The notes: a model not told the origin generated them from the sequence alone. Shown: positions 1 to 11,506, numbered from the stretch's first letter. The stretch is DNA of 64,000 nucleotides from Linanthus parryae (GCA_023055425.1 JALGPY010000002.1:141915927-141979926), one strand, 5' to 3'. Translations and numbers: made by a program.

Positions 1-2
1 CT

Positions 3-3000
3 CTATTAGCGGAAGTAAGGGCACGTCAGAAACATATTGATGATTCTAATGACGTGACTTGCCTCATGCTTTGTACCATGACTGGTGAGCTTCAGAAGCA
101 ACACGAGAACATGGAAGCCTATGATATGATCAGACACTTGAAACAATTGTTTCAGGAACAGGCAAGGCATGAGCGCTATGAAGTGTCTAAAGCATTGTTC
201 AAAAGTTGTCTTGCAGAGGGGAATCCAGTAGGCCCTCATGTACTCCGAATGATCGGGTACATAGAGAACCTTGAGAGACTGGGGTTCCCACTCGGCCAGG
301 ACTTGGCGACTGATCTCGTCTTGCAATCGTTGCCTGACAGTTATAATCAGTTCATTATGAACTATAATATGAATGAGATCAACAAGTCTTTGCCAGACCT
401 ATTGAACATGCTAAAGACAGCTGAGCAAAGCATCAATAAAGGCAAGGGCAAAGCCATAATGATGGTGCACAAGAAGAAGGGCAAGTCAGTTGCATCTACT
501 TCAAAAGGAAAACGCAAGAAAGTTGCGAAATCCAAGGATGCCCTAAAGCCTAGTGGAGGTGTGGCTAAAGGTGAATGTCACTACTGCAGCCAGCCGGGTC
601 ACTGGAGGAGGAATTGCCCTAAATATCTGGAGGATAAGAAGCTTGGAATAGTGATTCCACCACCACCAGGTATTTATGTTATAGATGTCAATCTCTCTAT
701 TTCATCATCCTGGGTATTGGATACCGGATGTGGTTCTCACATTTGTCGTAATGTGCAGGATTTGAAAAGAAGTAGAAGATTGCGAAAAGGGGAGATAGAC
801 TTGCGCGTCGGGAATGGAGCAAGGGTTGCTGCATTAGCTGTAGGCGTTTATGAGCTATCTTTGCCTTCTGGACTTATTTTAGAATTAGACAATTGCTTTT
901 ATGTGCCTGCTATGAGCAGAAACATTATTTCCATTTCTTGTTTGGACGAGAAAGGTTTTTCTATTTCAATAAAGGACAAGTGTTGCTCCATTTATTTTGA
1001 TAGTATGCACTATTGTAGTGCGCATTTGTCTAATGGATTGTATATCCTTGATCTAAATAATCCAATCTATAACATAAGTACTAAAAGGATTAAAACTAAT
1101 GATTTAAATCCTACATATCTATGGCACTGTCGTTTAGGCCATATAAATGAGAAACGCATATCTAGACTCCATAAGGATGGACTTCTAGACTCATTTGATT
1201 TGGAATCATATGAGACATGTGAGTCTTGTTTATTGGGAAAGATGACAAAGTCCCCTTTCAATAAGAAAGGCGAACGGACTAGTGAGTTATTGGCACTCAT
1301 ACATACTGATGTATGCGGGCCATTCCCCACGCCTGCCAGAGGTGGTTATACCTACTTCATCACATTTACTGATGATTTCAGTAGATATGGATTTGTATAC
1401 CTTATGAAGGCCAAATCCGAATCCTTTGAATTGTTCAAAGAATTCAAGAGTGAAGTAGAGAAGCAACTTGGCAAGAGTATTAAAGCCCTACGATCGGATC
1501 GTGGAGGAGAATACTTGAGCCAAGAGTTTGATGAGTATCTTAGAGAGTGTGGGATAGTATGCCAGCTCACTCCACCCGGAACACCACAATGGAATGGTGT
1601 ATCTGAGAGGAGGAATCGCACTCTATTAGATATGGTGCGATCTATGATGTCTCAAACAGATCTTCCGATATCCTTTTGGGGACATGCTCTAATGACGACA
1701 GCTTTTACCATTAACCGTGTTCCATCCAAATCAGTCATGAAGACGCCATATGAGATATGGACTGGGAGGCGTCCCATAGTGTCTTTTATGAAGATTTGGG
1801 GCTGCGACGTCTATGTAAAGCGTTTACAAACAGACAAGCTCGGGCCTAAAGCGGATAAGTGTAAATTTGTGGGATATCCTAAGGAAACTAAAGGATATTA
1901 TTTCTATAACCCTACCGAAAACAAAGTGTTTGTTGCTCGGACCGGCGCGTTTCTAGAAAGAGAACTAGTCTCTAAAGAAGCAAGTGGGAGGGTTGTAGAA
2001 CTTGAAGAAATTCATGAACCACAAACCACTGAACCAATAATGGAACATGAACAGGAACCACAAGAAGTTGTGGAAGAGCCTGTTCAGGTAACACAGGAAC
2101 TCCGTAGATCAGGAAGAGTGCGTCATGAGCCAGAGAGGTATGGACTTCTCGTGACTGAGCCCGATGACGTACCACTCATGGATGATGAGCCTGCAAACTA
2201 TGGAGAAGCCATGAATGGCCCAGATTCTAAGAAGTGGCTGGAGGCCATGAGATCCGAAATGGATTCCATGTACACCAACAAAGTATGGACTTTGGTGGAA
2301 CCACCCGAAGGGGCTCGACCCATAGGGTGCAAGTGGGTCTTCAAGAAGAAGACCGACATGGATGGCAAGGTAGTTGCCTATAAGGGGCGATTGGTGGCCA
2401 AAGGTTATAGACAGATTCATGGTATTGACTATGATGAGACCTTTTCACCAGTCGCCATGACTAAATCCATTCGAATCTTACTTGCTATTGCAGCATACTA
2501 CGACTATGAGATTTGGCAAATGGATGTCAAAACAGCGTTCCTTTATGGGAACCTCCTTGAGGATGTGTACATGACACAACCAGAGGGTTTTGAGGATCCA
2601 GAGAATGCCAATAAAGTCTGTAAGCTGCAAAGATCCATTTATGGATTAAAGCAAGCTTCTAGGAGTTGGAATCGACGTTTTGATGACGCGGTCAAAGAGT
2701 TTGGCTTCATCAAGAACGAAGATGAGCCTTGTGTTTACAAGAAGGTTAGTGGGAGCTCTATAGTGTTTCTGGTCTTGTATGTGGATGACATACTAATCAT
2801 TGGCAATGATATTCCTACTCTGCAATCTGTTAAAGATTGGCTAGGAAAGTGCTTTGCGATGAAAGACTTAGGAGACGCAGTCTATATACTGGGTATAAAG
2901 ATCTATAGAGATAGATCTAAAAGGTTGCTTGGCCTAAGTCAGAGTACATATATTGACAAGGTGTTGAAGAGGTTCAACATGCAAGATTCCAAGAAGGGAT

Positions 3001-3767
3001 TCTTGCCCATGTCACATGGAGTCACTCTTTCCAAGAATGACTGTCCCTCCAACGAGATAGAGAAGGACCGCATGAGCAGGATACCCTATGCTTCGGCCAT
3101 AGGATCCATCATGTACGCCATGCTATGTACTAGACCAGACGTATCATACGCGTTGAGTATGGTGAGCAGATATCAGTCCAATCCGGGTGAGAGTCACTGG
3201 ATTGCTGTCAAGAACATCCTAAAGTACTTGAGAAGAACTAAGGATGTATTCTTGATATTTGGAGGAATGGAAGAGCTAAGTGTAAAGGGTTACACTGACG
3301 CAAGCTTCCAAACCGACAAGGATGATTACAGATCGCAGTCTGGATACGTGTTTTGCCTGAATGGAGGAGCTGTGAGCTGGAAGAGTTCCAAGCAAGGCAC
3401 AGTTGCTGATTCTACAACAGAAGCTGAGTACATTGCTGCTGCGGAAGCAGCAAAAGAGGCAGTATGGATAAAGAAGTTTATCACTGAGCTCGGTGTGGTC
3501 CCTAGCATAGTGGATCCCGTAGAGTTGTACTGTGACAACTCTGGGGCAATCGCACAGGCAAAGGAACCAAGATCGCACCAAAAGTCAAAGCATGTACTTA
3601 GGAGATTCCATCTTATTCGTGATATGATCGATCGAGGAGATGTGAAGATATGCAAGATTCCGACAGATGACAACGTGTCAGATCCTCTTACGAAACCTCT
3701 TGCGCAGCGAAAGCATGAAGGGCACGCCAGATCTATAGGCATACGAGATGCGCCAGATTGTCTCTAG
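3..3767 (+). CDS. Angela-type Copia gag-pol polyprotein, 5' end cut by window edge
   Basis: The reading frame is open from the window edge to the TAG before the 3' LTR, over 1,250 codons without a stop. Numbering residues from base 54, the order is: end of GAG; CCHC zinc knuckle CHYCSQPGHWRRNC (about 175); aspartic protease DTGCGSH (about 223); integrase HHCC region with HCRLGH (about 360); integrase core with HTDVCGPF, SDRGGEY and WNGVSERRN; reverse transcriptase with KTAFLYG (about 827) and YVDDILI (about 910); and RNase H with TEAEYIAAAEA (about 1123). Integrase before RT is the Copia order. The protein would copy element RNA and integrate the cDNA. The LTR start TGTTGGAATAGATGCCC resembles BARE-1/Angela. 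The lack of any break suggests a young copy. The GAG start lies left of the window, as shown by the related minus-strand copy at 48100. Confidence 0.95.
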   Translation, partial: LLAEVRARQKHIDDSNDVTCLMLCTMTGELQKQHENMEAYDMIRHLKQLFQEQARHERYEVSKALFKSCLAEGNPVGPHVLRMIGYIENLERLGFPLGQDLATDLVLQSLPDSYNQFIMNYNMNEINKSLPDLLNMLKTAEQSINKGKGKAIMMVHKKKGKSVASTSKGKRKKVAKSKDALKPSGGVAKGECHYCSQPGHWRRNCPKYLEDKKLGIVIPPPPGIYVIDVNLSISSSWVLDTGCGSHICRNVQDLKRSRRLRKGEIDLRVGNGARVAALAVGVYELSLPSGLILELDNCFYVPAMSRNIISISCLDEKGFSISIKDKCCSIYFDSMHYCSAHLSNGLYILDLNNPIYNISTKRIKTNDLNPTYLWHCRLGHINEKRISRLHKDGLLDSFDLESYETCESCLLGKMTKSPFNKKGERTSELLALIHTDVCGPFPTPARGGYTYFITFTDDFSRYGFVYLMKAKSESFELFKEFKSEVEKQLGKSIKALRSDRGGEYLSQEFDEYLRECGIVCQLTPPGTPQWNGVSERRNRTLLDMVRSMMSQTDLPISFWGHALMTTAFTINRVPSKSVMKTPYEIWTGRRPIVSFMKIWGCDVYVKRLQTDKLGPKADKCKFVGYPKETKGYYFYNPTENKVFVARTGAFLERELVSKEASGRVVELEEIHEPQTTEPIMEHEQEPQEVVEEPVQVTQELRRSGRVRHEPERYGLLVTEPDDVPLMDDEPANYGEAMNGPDSKKWLEAMRSEMDSMYTNKVWTLVEPPEGARPIGCKWVFKKKTDMDGKVVAYKGRLVAKGYRQIHGIDYDETFSPVAMTKSIRILLAIAAYYDYEIWQMDVKTAFLYGNLLEDVYMTQPEGFEDPENANKVCKLQRSIYGLKQASRSWNRRFDDAVKEFGFIKNEDEPCVYKKVSGSSIVFLVLYVDDILIIGNDIPTLQSVKDWLGKCFAMKDLGDAVYILGIKIYRDRSKRLLGLSQSTYIDKVLKRFNMQDSKKGFLPMSHGVTLSKNDCPSNEIEKDRMSRIPYASAIGSIMYAMLCTRPDVSYALSMVSRYQSNPGESHWIAVKNILKYLRRTKDVFLIFGGMEELSVKGYTDASFQTDKDDYRSQSGYVFCLNGGAVSWKSSKQGTVADSTTEAEYIAAAEAAKEAVWIKKFITELGVVPSIVDPVELYCDNSGAIAQAKEPRSHQKSKHVLRRFHLIRDMIDRGDVKICKIPTDDNVSDPLTKPLAQRKHEGHARSIGIRDAPDCL

Positions 3768-3769
3768 TG

Positions 3770-3781
3770 CAAGTGGGAGAC
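3770..3781 (+). other. Polypurine tract of the Angela element
   Basis: The purine-rich run GCAAGTGGGAGA lies directly before the 3' LTR. It is the expected plus-strand priming site. The mirror-image run is seen beside the minus-strand Angela LTRs at 44160 and 51173. Confidence 0.8.
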
Positions 3782-5215
3782 TGTTGGAATAGATGCCCTA
3801 GAGGCAATCGTAGATTTAGTATGAACAATGTTTTGGCTAGAATATTCATTTATTATTTATGGCGATATTTAATATAATGAAGTCCTTAGATAAATTGTGT
3901 TATTTATCTTAAATGTCCCTAGTCCATTATATTGATTAATAGGACAATCAAATATAGACTAGTATGTGGGTAGATTGATATGGAGATATCAGGTCTAACA
4001 CATGGGTATGCATTAGGAGTAATGGCATACTGGATTGACCCACGACGAAAAGGATACATTAGATTATGTGAAGTCACAATCGCTTTTCGTAGTGCTAATA
4101 TTATTGCAATCCTTAGACTTGAAGTCACTAGATACTCTAGTTGTGAAATATTGCGCTTTGATGTTATCAAACGTTACACCGTAACTGGGTAATCATAAAG
4201 GTGGCTATCAGGCGTGATAGGAAGCAAGCTTAGAGATCGTAGTGATGTAGATAGGATTTGTCCCTCCCACATAATGGGAGTAAATATCCACGGCCACTCG
4301 AGGGATGAGGCTTATTGAATGTCTGGCCAGACTCAGATAAATTAATATGGAGATATTAATGTTATCTGCAAGCATAAGCATATTCCCAGGATCGAGGAAC
4401 TATGGATTGGATATACGAGTGTGACTATTTATGTCTCGTGTCCAATCCGGATATGGAGACAAAGGGATAATGCAATATGACATATTGGGCACAAAGGTTT
4501 GTCGGGATCACTGACTATTTCTATTGGTTGGGTTGCATGGATGTGTTGCTAGACACCGCTCCATGTTAGTAATAGTTACTACCAACTATATAGAAACCTA
4601 TGGGGTCACACGTCAAATAGAGTAGAGCTAGATTTGGGATTAATTAATATGGATTAATTAATAGAAGGATCATTGTGCAACACCTTGCAAACTTAGTAGG
4701 ACTAATTTGCAAGGAAGGGAATAGTTCTAGTCCTACTAGAACAAGAAAACTCTTTTATGGAAACAACAAGGAGTTGTTGGAGTATATAAAGGAGGCTCTA
4801 GCTTCCTTCCACATATGAGTTATTAGTCATAACACACAAAGAGTGGGAGAGAGCAAAAGAGAGAGCAAGACAAGAGCTAGGGCCGAAACCCTAGCCCCGT
4901 CCGCCCCCTTACCCGACGGCAAGAAGGGAGGCCGCCCCTCCTTCGTTGCCTTGTTGCTTGGTTGCTTTGATCTTCATCCCTCTTCCTCCAAAGTTCAAGC
5001 TAGCACTTGATTGAAGGAAGAATCTAGATCTCACCTCTAGACGTGGATCAACCGTAGAGACGAGGACATCATTCTTCGTGTGATCTCACAAATCAAAAGG
5101 TACACATCTTCTATGTCCTTAATCATGTTATGATGTCTCTTCCTGTGATCCTTGGTGGGCTTTGAGTAGGATTAATTTTGTTATTCCGCTGCGTTACCTA
5201 CATCAAAACCCAACA
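3782..5215 (+). repeat. 3' LTR of Angela-type Copia element (1434 bp)
   Basis: It starts TGTTGGAATAG and ends AAAACCCAACA, so it has the TG...CA termini. It follows the polypurine tract directly. The same sequence appears in reverse at 42731-44159 and 49746-51172 with similar length (1429 and 1427 bp). The base right after it begins a different, minus-strand Copia RT fragment, so this element inserted into that older one. The 5' LTR is outside the window. Confidence 0.95.
4783..4789 (+). promoter_or_regulatory. TATA box of Angela LTR
   Basis: TATATAA is followed about 70 bp later by the CT/GA-rich leader of the LTR. The equivalent TTATATAA box is present in the reverse LTRs (near 43148 and 50162). 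This is the likely promoter for the retrotransposon transcript. Confidence 0.55.
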
Positions 5216-5830
5216 ATATGTCCTCCATATGAGTTGTAATCAATATATCATCTACATACATAACTAAGTAGATACATGTCTCACCTCGCAGCAGCTTGTG
5301 ATACACACAACAATCATACTCACACTTCTTGTAGCCAATCTTCAACATGAAACAATCAAACCTCTTGTACCATTGCCTCGAGGACTATTTAAGTCCATAA
5401 AGAGATCTTTTCATCTTGCACACTTGATCTTCTCTTCCACGAACTTGGAACCCCTCCGGTTGGCTCATCCATATTTCCTCCTCCAACTCTCCATGTAGGA
5501 AAAATGTTTTCACATCTAGCTGCTCAAGCTCTAAGTTGTGGCGCACTTGATTGTAGTATGTCTGACCACCGTCGAGAAGATCTTGTTGCAGTCAAATCCT
5601 TCTCTCTGACTGAACCCTCTTGTAACCAGCCTTGATTTATACTTGATTCTGTCTCCAGCTGCAATTCTTTTCTTTCTTCTAAAAACCCAATGGCAAGTGA
5701 CTATCTTCCTTCCCGCTGACAATATAACAAGCTCCCAATTTGAGTTCTTGATAAGAGACTCAATCTCTTCTCCCAACGCGGCAATCCATTGTGCTGACTT
5801 AGATCTAGATATCGCAGCCCTATAAGGGAA
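5216..5830 (-). pseudogene. Tork-like Copia reverse transcriptase fragment (copy A)
   Basis: On the minus strand this reads as Copia RT. It has an N-terminal block with NWELVILSAGRKIVTCHWVF and, at the left end, a YVDDILI active-site block next to the Angela LTR. Frameshifts separate the blocks. The rest of RT and the RNase H are expected left of the Angela insertion, outside the window. The long stretch 5531-5776 is the best preserved part. It is non-functional. Confidence 0.85.
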
Positions 5831-6840
5831 TGGCTCATCCTACTCCTCGGCTACCTGCAATGAATATCCCACCATACCGTCATCTTTGTATCTCATCGGA
5901 GGAGTTCTGACTCCTTGGTCTTCCTTCAGTAATACTATGATGAACAGGTTCGTCTGGTAGCGACGCATCCTCATCAGACTCTTCTGCTTCTTCCTCTTTG
6001 ATTTTCGATGGCGCTGTAGGCAATTCAGACTCCTTAGGATTAGTAGGATTCGAACTTGCCTCCACCTTCTTCTTAGCATCTCCAACCTCTATCTCCAAGG
6101 AACTTGATCATTGAACTCTCATAAAAAACTACACTCCTGGTGAGTATAATTTGTTGTCTGTTCATATCTTGTACCCCTTCACACCCGTGCTGAAGCCCAT
6201 GAATACCCGCTTCTTCGCCCTTAGTTATAGCTTGCTATCATTCACATGATAATAGGCAACGCAACCAAAAACCCTCAAATATGAGTATATGCAGCTTTTT
6301 CGGACCAAACTTCAATTAGAATCTGGCATCCTATACCTGTGTGCGGGCTTCGATTTATAAGATATCATATCATGGAAACTGCCTCTCCCCAAAAGCCTCT
6401 AGAAAGACCTGCATTCGAAAGCATACACCTTGTGTTCTCTAAAAGTGTCTGATTCATTCCTTCTTCTACATCATTATGTTGTGGTGTGTGCCGAACTATG
6501 TGATGGCGAGCAATTTCGTGATCCTTTCAGAATCCATCAAACTCTAATGAACAAAACCCCAAGTCATTTTCCATGCTCAGCCTCTTCACTTTATTTCCCA
6601 CCCGATTCTCTACCAAGGTCTTCCACTCTTTGAATTTTGAGAAGGCTTCACTCTTGTGCTTCATCACGAATATCTAAGTAATCCTTGAGTAGTCGTCTAT
6701 GATGCTCAAACAATACATGTACCCGCCAATCGCCTCAACTCAAGATAGACCCTAGAAATCCGAATGGATTTAATCAAGAGTTCCTTTCGTTCTATGAACC
6801 GCCTTAGGGAAATCTCTACGATGTGACTTCCCATACATGT
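5831..6840 (-). pseudogene. Tork-like Copia integrase and linker remnant (copy A)
   Basis: On the minus strand this lies between the protease/pre-integrase block (6845-7426) and RT (5216-5830), which is the integrase position. The stretch 5840-6098 encodes an acidic, serine-rich linker ending in a VRTPPMRYKDD-like block. Such blocks commonly join Copia integrase to RT. The integrase itself is broken by many stops. Bases 6720-6840 match 8219-8340 of copy B closely, which confirms the family. Confidence 0.7.
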
Positions 6841-6844
6841 AGTG

Positions 6845-7426
6845 CTAAAAAAACCATAGGCTATTTAGCGTGTGCCCAGGGAGATAGCCTTTCTTGTGAA
6901 GTTCCTGCATTCCATGTTCACTCATATTACCGAGCCTCATATGCCATGGCTTGGTTTGATCAGCTTCCATAATATCGACCGAGACAACTCCGGCAGAACC
7001 TGTGATCTTTGAACCTTTCAACATGTAAAAAAACCCACTCTTAACTCCCTTAAGAATCACCTTAGAACCCTTGCAGACTTGTAGATCTCCATTTTCACCT
7101 TTGAAAATGTAACCCTTCCTGTCGAGTAGACTCAATGTGATTAGATTCTTCTTGATAAGTGGTACATGTCTGACTTGCTCTAATGTGCATAAATTCCGTT
7201 CATTCGTCTTCAATGTAACTGAGCCACTTCCGATCACCTTGCAGACATCTTCGTTTTCCATATAGATAGACCCTCCATTCATTTGATTATACGTCGGGAA
7301 CAAATCCCTGTTAGAGCAAATATGATAGGAAGCTCCAGATTCAAAGACACACACATCATAAGAGTGCGTGAAGATATCCGCCATTAGAATGTAATCATCC
7401 TCGGACAAATTACCTCGTTCCCCCAC
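6845..7426 (-). pseudogene. Tork-like Copia protease and pre-integrase fragment (copy A)
   Basis: A 193-codon open stretch on minus. It carries ESGASYHICSN, the Copia protease motif (normally DSGAS) with D changed to E at the catalytic position. Next come VRHVPLIKKNLISL-type sequence and the pre-integrase WHMRLGNMSEHGM. It parallels 8511-9008 of copy B. The catalytic substitution and the flanking decay make it inactive. Confidence 0.85.
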
Positions 7427-7489
7427 GGATGCAGATCCGCTCTATCCTTCTTAACCTCGTTCCACCACAGTGCCCAATTTTCGTGCACC

Positions 7490-8130
7490 AAGCACAAACA
7501 TCCTTGGGCTACTTAGAACTAGAAAACTGCATTTATAATTATTTCAATCTATTATTATAAAAGGTATTTCCTATTTCAAAACCCGGAAATGGAACTGGTG
7601 GATATTTCATGACATTTGTAACCTATTTCATAGTACTGGGCAAGCCAGACTCATCTGCGTACACCGTTTTTGCCCCACGCCGCGAAACTTTTGTCGTTTT
7701 GCAGGTTTTTTCGTTAATACCGGAAAAATCGGCTGGATTTTTTACCAAAACGGTAACAAATAGTTGCCCCCCCAGATATCCTAAAAATTCACCCGCACCA
7801 TAGCCATACCCATAACTTAAGGTTTGAAAAACTACATTCACCCCCTTCCCTTAAAATCACCAACATCTTCAAGCTTCCTCCTTTCACAAAACTTGTTGTA
7901 CCATGGAGTTCACTATGACAAGGGGATCAATAGCCCCGAAGAAATTTCTAAAACCAAAATATAACGAGTCGAGATTGGGGTAAAAACTTCATGAATTATA
8001 ATTCGTTGAATTCATAATTTATATTTCCCTGTTGTAATTCACAACTCCTAACTTGTTCTACATTGTTGACTGGTTAAACCGAGGGTGTCAAGACCAAGCT
8101 AGATCCCTATATCATCAGGAAATCGTAGGT
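7490..8130. other. Unassigned filler between two Tork-like fragments
   Basis: This stretch has no detectable match to the Copia blocks on either side. Open stretches on both strands (7609-7803 +, 7623-7841 -) overlap each other and show no recognisable domain. On the minus strand the 8050-8200 part reads like a retroelement leader. It may be remnant non-coding DNA of another element that separates copies A and B. Confidence 0.4.
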
Positions 8131-9000
8131 TCACCAGAAACTGGGTTGTGGTTGCCGATTTTTGCTCCTATTGCCGGAGATTTTGGTAAACCCTTCGTCT
8201 TTGATGTTGAGAAAGTACATGTACCAGCCAATCGCCTCGACTCGAGATGGACCCCAGCAATCCGAATGGATATAATCAAGAGTACCTTTCGTTCTATGAA
8301 CCGCCTTAGGGAACTTGCTATGCTTTAGCTTCCTATACACGAAGTGCTCACAAAACCCTAGGCTCTTGGGAGCATGCCCGATGAGATACCCTTCCTGTGA
8401 AGTTCGTGCATTCCACGTTCACTCATATGACCGAGCCTCATATGCCACAACTTAGTTAGATCAGCTTCCTTAACCTCGGCTGAGGCAACTCCGACAGATC
8501 CTGTGATAGCTCAACCCTGTAGAACATACAAATTCCCATCCTTGACTCCCTTGAGTATTACATCCGAGTCCTTGTAGACGCGTGATCTTCCACCTTCATT
8601 CTTGAAACTGAAACCCTTGCTGTCGAGTAGACTCAAGGAAATCAGATTCTTTGTGACAAGCGGTACGTGTCTCACCACCTTCAATGTGCTTGTCTTCCCA
8701 TTCACAGTCTTGAACCTAACTGAACCTTTTCCTATGACCTTACAAACAACTCCGTTTTCCATATGAACGGATCCTCCATCTGCACGGTTTTAGCTTGAAA
8801 ATAGGTCCTTGTTAGAACAGATGTGACAAGAAGCTCCTGAGTCGAGAAACGACGCATCAGGGTGAATGTGTGACATCATCCGTCGTAGAACGAAATCATC
8901 CTCAGATGTATTCCCCTTCTCTACCACGGCTACAGAGCCATGATGTCCCTGTTGTCCTCGTTTCGGGCAATCCCTCTTCCATTTCCCTTTATCCCTTTCA
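8131..9000 (-). pseudogene. Tork-like Copia protease to integrase start (copy B)
   Basis: Minus-strand blocks in order are: a CCHC-like stretch with protease LDSGASCHICSN (about 8815-8870); VRHVPLVTKNLISL and following sequence (8511-8762); then integrase start with KAVHRTKGTLDYIHSDCWGP (8131-8340). Frameshifts or stops separate these blocks. The protease keeps the DSGAS motif, unlike copy A. The integrase breaks off near 8217, where unrelated sequence begins. Confidence 0.8.
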
Positions 9001-9683
9001 GTAGGCACATAGATCCTTAGGTAACTTAGAACCCGAGAATTGCTTGTTCTTGTTCTTCTTACCCTTCTTGCTTCCCTCCGTCACCATCAACCCGAAAGTA
9101 TGGTCCTTTGTACCTATGCCTGCACCCTTATGGCGTAATTCCCTAGCATGGAGCGCTGATCTGACTTCCTCTAGAGATAATTCATCTTTGTTCACAATGA
9201 ATGACTGAACAAAGTTATCATATGATGGCGGTAACGTGATCAGTAACAAGAGTGCGACGTCTTCATCCCTACCTTCTTGCCAATATTACACAAATCTAAA
9301 AGAATTATTTTCAATTGATCAAGATGGTCCTTGAGATCCGTACCTTTAAGAATCCGCAAAGTGAAGAGCCTCTGCTTTAGCATAAACTTGCTATTGAGAC
9401 TCTTCTTCATGTAGAGACCCTCTAACTTGAACCAAAGCCCTACTGCTTGCTTCTGATATGTGACCTCGATGATCACGTCATCCGATAACCACAACATAAT
9501 CGACGTGTGTGCATTCTCCTCCATCGCCTTAAACTCCGATGTATTAACATCCATGCCTCCCTTTTCCGTGGTCAAAGTTGCCCACAAACCCTGCAATTTA
9601 AGCAAGGCCTCCATCTTTATCTTCCACAGACTGAAGTTGTTCCCTCCTATGAACATGTAGATCTTCAAAATCGATCCGGACAT
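8998..9683 (-). pseudogene. Tork-like Copia GAG (copy B)
   Basis: Two overlapping minus-strand stretches (9240-9683 and 8998-9249) form a frameshifted GAG. The N-terminal part has GGNNFSLWKIKMEALLKLQG, a Copia GAG signature. Later come a YDNFVQSFIVNKDELSLEEV block and a basic region before the zinc knuckle. The start codon at 9683 is about 30 bp from the primer-binding site, which fits a GAG start. A frameshift near 9245 breaks it. Confidence 0.8.
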
Positions 9684-9710
9684 CGTTCTTGGTGGAGTAA
9701 TCTCAACCTA

Positions 9711-9723
9711 AGCTCTGATACCA
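9711..9723 (-). other. Primer-binding site, initiator Met tRNA (Tork-like element)
   Basis: On minus it reads TGGTATCAGAGCT, complementary to the 3' end of plant initiator methionine tRNA. It lies 3 bp inside the LTR edge at 9727. Confidence 0.9.
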
Positions 9724-9726
9724 GTT

Positions 9727-10167
9727 TGTTATCCCTCTCACGATCACTCACGCCTCATGAACGATAAAGAAAGATGCAATCACACAAGATTTATGTGGTT
9801 CGCTAGATCAAATAAAGCTAACTACATCCACGGGGAAGAAAGACCTTTATTCAATGAGAAGGAACGACCAAAGATGTTTACATATGTTCATCGGACCCCA
9901 AAGGATCCTTTTATATTCCCCAAAACCGCCCCAAAAAAATAAGGAAACAATTCCATCCTTATTATCCTCCTCCAGGACTGTCTTTGTGCGAAGACCTTTC
10001 GTGCGAAGGACTTCTTTCTCAGATACTGAGATCTTTTCCAGGAACACATTTGGATTTTGGCTAACACTTGTCTACACAAACAGAAGTCGTATTCGTGCAA
10101 AGACACTAGGCACATCACTTATCCATTTCTCCCAGTATCTTCTAAGTCTTCAGGGCACTTTCCAACA
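9727..10167 (-). repeat. 5' LTR of Tork-like Copia copy B (441 bp)
   Basis: On minus it starts TGTTGGAAAGTGCCC and ends GAGAGGGATAACA, next to the primer-binding site. The partner LTR is not seen. It should lie left of the Angela insertion, outside the window, or it has been lost with the duplication that separates copies A and B. Confidence 0.85.
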
Positions 10168-10930
10168 GCTCTGGCGCAATGATGGCGGCCAAGGAAAGCT
10201 ACGGTGAAGTTTGTTTAATCGGTGGATAAAAGAGACACCGGTGGATGAAGGAAGAACTCAGGATCTGCAGATTCGGCTACAGGTGGAGGGTTCTTCGCAA
10301 GGTGGTCTAGTTATCTAAAGCCCCGTTGTGGGCATGGAATCCGTGCTCTTAAAAAGGAGGCGAATGGTGGAATAGGGGAGTCTCTGACGATGGACACGAC
10401 ACGTGAAAGAGGACGTGTATGAGGCACGTGAAGGGGGGGGGGGCGTATGATGCGGGCAAGGGGGCAATTTTGCTGGAATTCAGTGGGAATTGAAGCAATT
10501 TCGCAAAATGTTGCAGGAATTCCGTGGGAATTGAAGCAATTTCGCAAAACTTTGCATGAATTCGTTGGGAACTGGAGTAACGTGTTGGGGGTTTTGTTGT
10601 AGGAGCTGGGCGGGAGTTGAAACAACAAATAGGGAATTCGATTGCAGGAACTCGACCGTAGTTGGAGCATCGATTGGGTTCGATTGCAGGAACTTGACGG
10701 GAGCTGGAGCATCGTTGGGGGCACTCGTTGCAGGAACTTGGTGTAGTTCGAGCAACTTGTGAATTTGGAGAAAAGCCGCTAATTCCAGCGCAAGCGAAAG
10801 AGAGGTTTCAAGGCAAGGTGTTAATTTGTTTGGAATATGCCTTGAATAGGCTCGAGAATCTTGGGGAGGAGTTAGGCGATGAAGATGGGCAAGGAAACAA
10901 GGACATACGGAGGATCAATACGTAAGGCAA
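10168..10930. repeat. Degenerate repeat region with short tandem units
   Basis: From 10460 to 10750 units recur imperfectly, with GGAATTGAAGCAATTTCGCAAAA twice and then GATTGCAGGAACT(C/T)GAC-type units. A run of ten or so Gs lies near 10433. No protein is recognised. Open stretches here on both strands are products of the repeat. Confidence 0.5.
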
Positions 10931-11330
10931 GGAAGACAAGAACATAGCTGCATCATCAGAAAAGGACCACAGGTGGCACGACCTGAAGGGCTGTAGGTGG
11001 CACGACCTGCGAGGCCAGGTCGCACGACCTGGTTCAGGGGATGACGATTTTAGAATTGTTTCCTTGTATGTCCTAGGTCGGTTTTGGACGTTTATAGTAG
11101 ACATATATAAAGGCTATAGGTCGTGCTCTACAATCTGTGGGTTGTATTTGTAGTGTTTCTCTCAATAAAACAAGATTTTTAGGCTGTGGACGTAGCTAGG
11201 AATGGTGCTAGTGAACCACATTACATCGGGTATGTTCTTGTTCATCGATTTCATTGTTCTACTGCTCGTTTCAGATCACAACATTTCTCTTTCTTCCCAA
11301 TTTCCATTTTTGGACGTCCCACCTCTTTCT
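10930..11330 (+). repeat. LTR-like U3/R/U5 remnant
   Basis: It has direct repeats of GGCACGACCTG (10976-11035), a TATATAAA box at about 11103, AATAAA at about 11166, then GTGGACGTAG...GTGAACCACATTACATCGGGT. The last block is typical of the R/U5 part of plant Copia LTRs. Exact ends are not resolved and no matching internal region adjoins it, so it may be a degraded solo LTR. Confidence 0.5.
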
Positions 11331-11506
11331 TCCCATTTCCTTTTTGGGAAACCTTAAACAACTCAAGAGACCATTTTACCCTTCTGACTATGCAGGTCTA
11401 ATATTTTTTTTTTATTGTTTCAGAAATTATGGCCCAAATTACTGGGCCAATTAGCCCAAACTAAATAGAAACTAACCTAAATCAGTCTAAATCAGCCCAA
11501 CATTAA

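Noticed and set aside
3276..3742. Minus-strand open frames over the Angela RNase H
   Set aside because: Antisense shadows of the intact plus-strand polyprotein.
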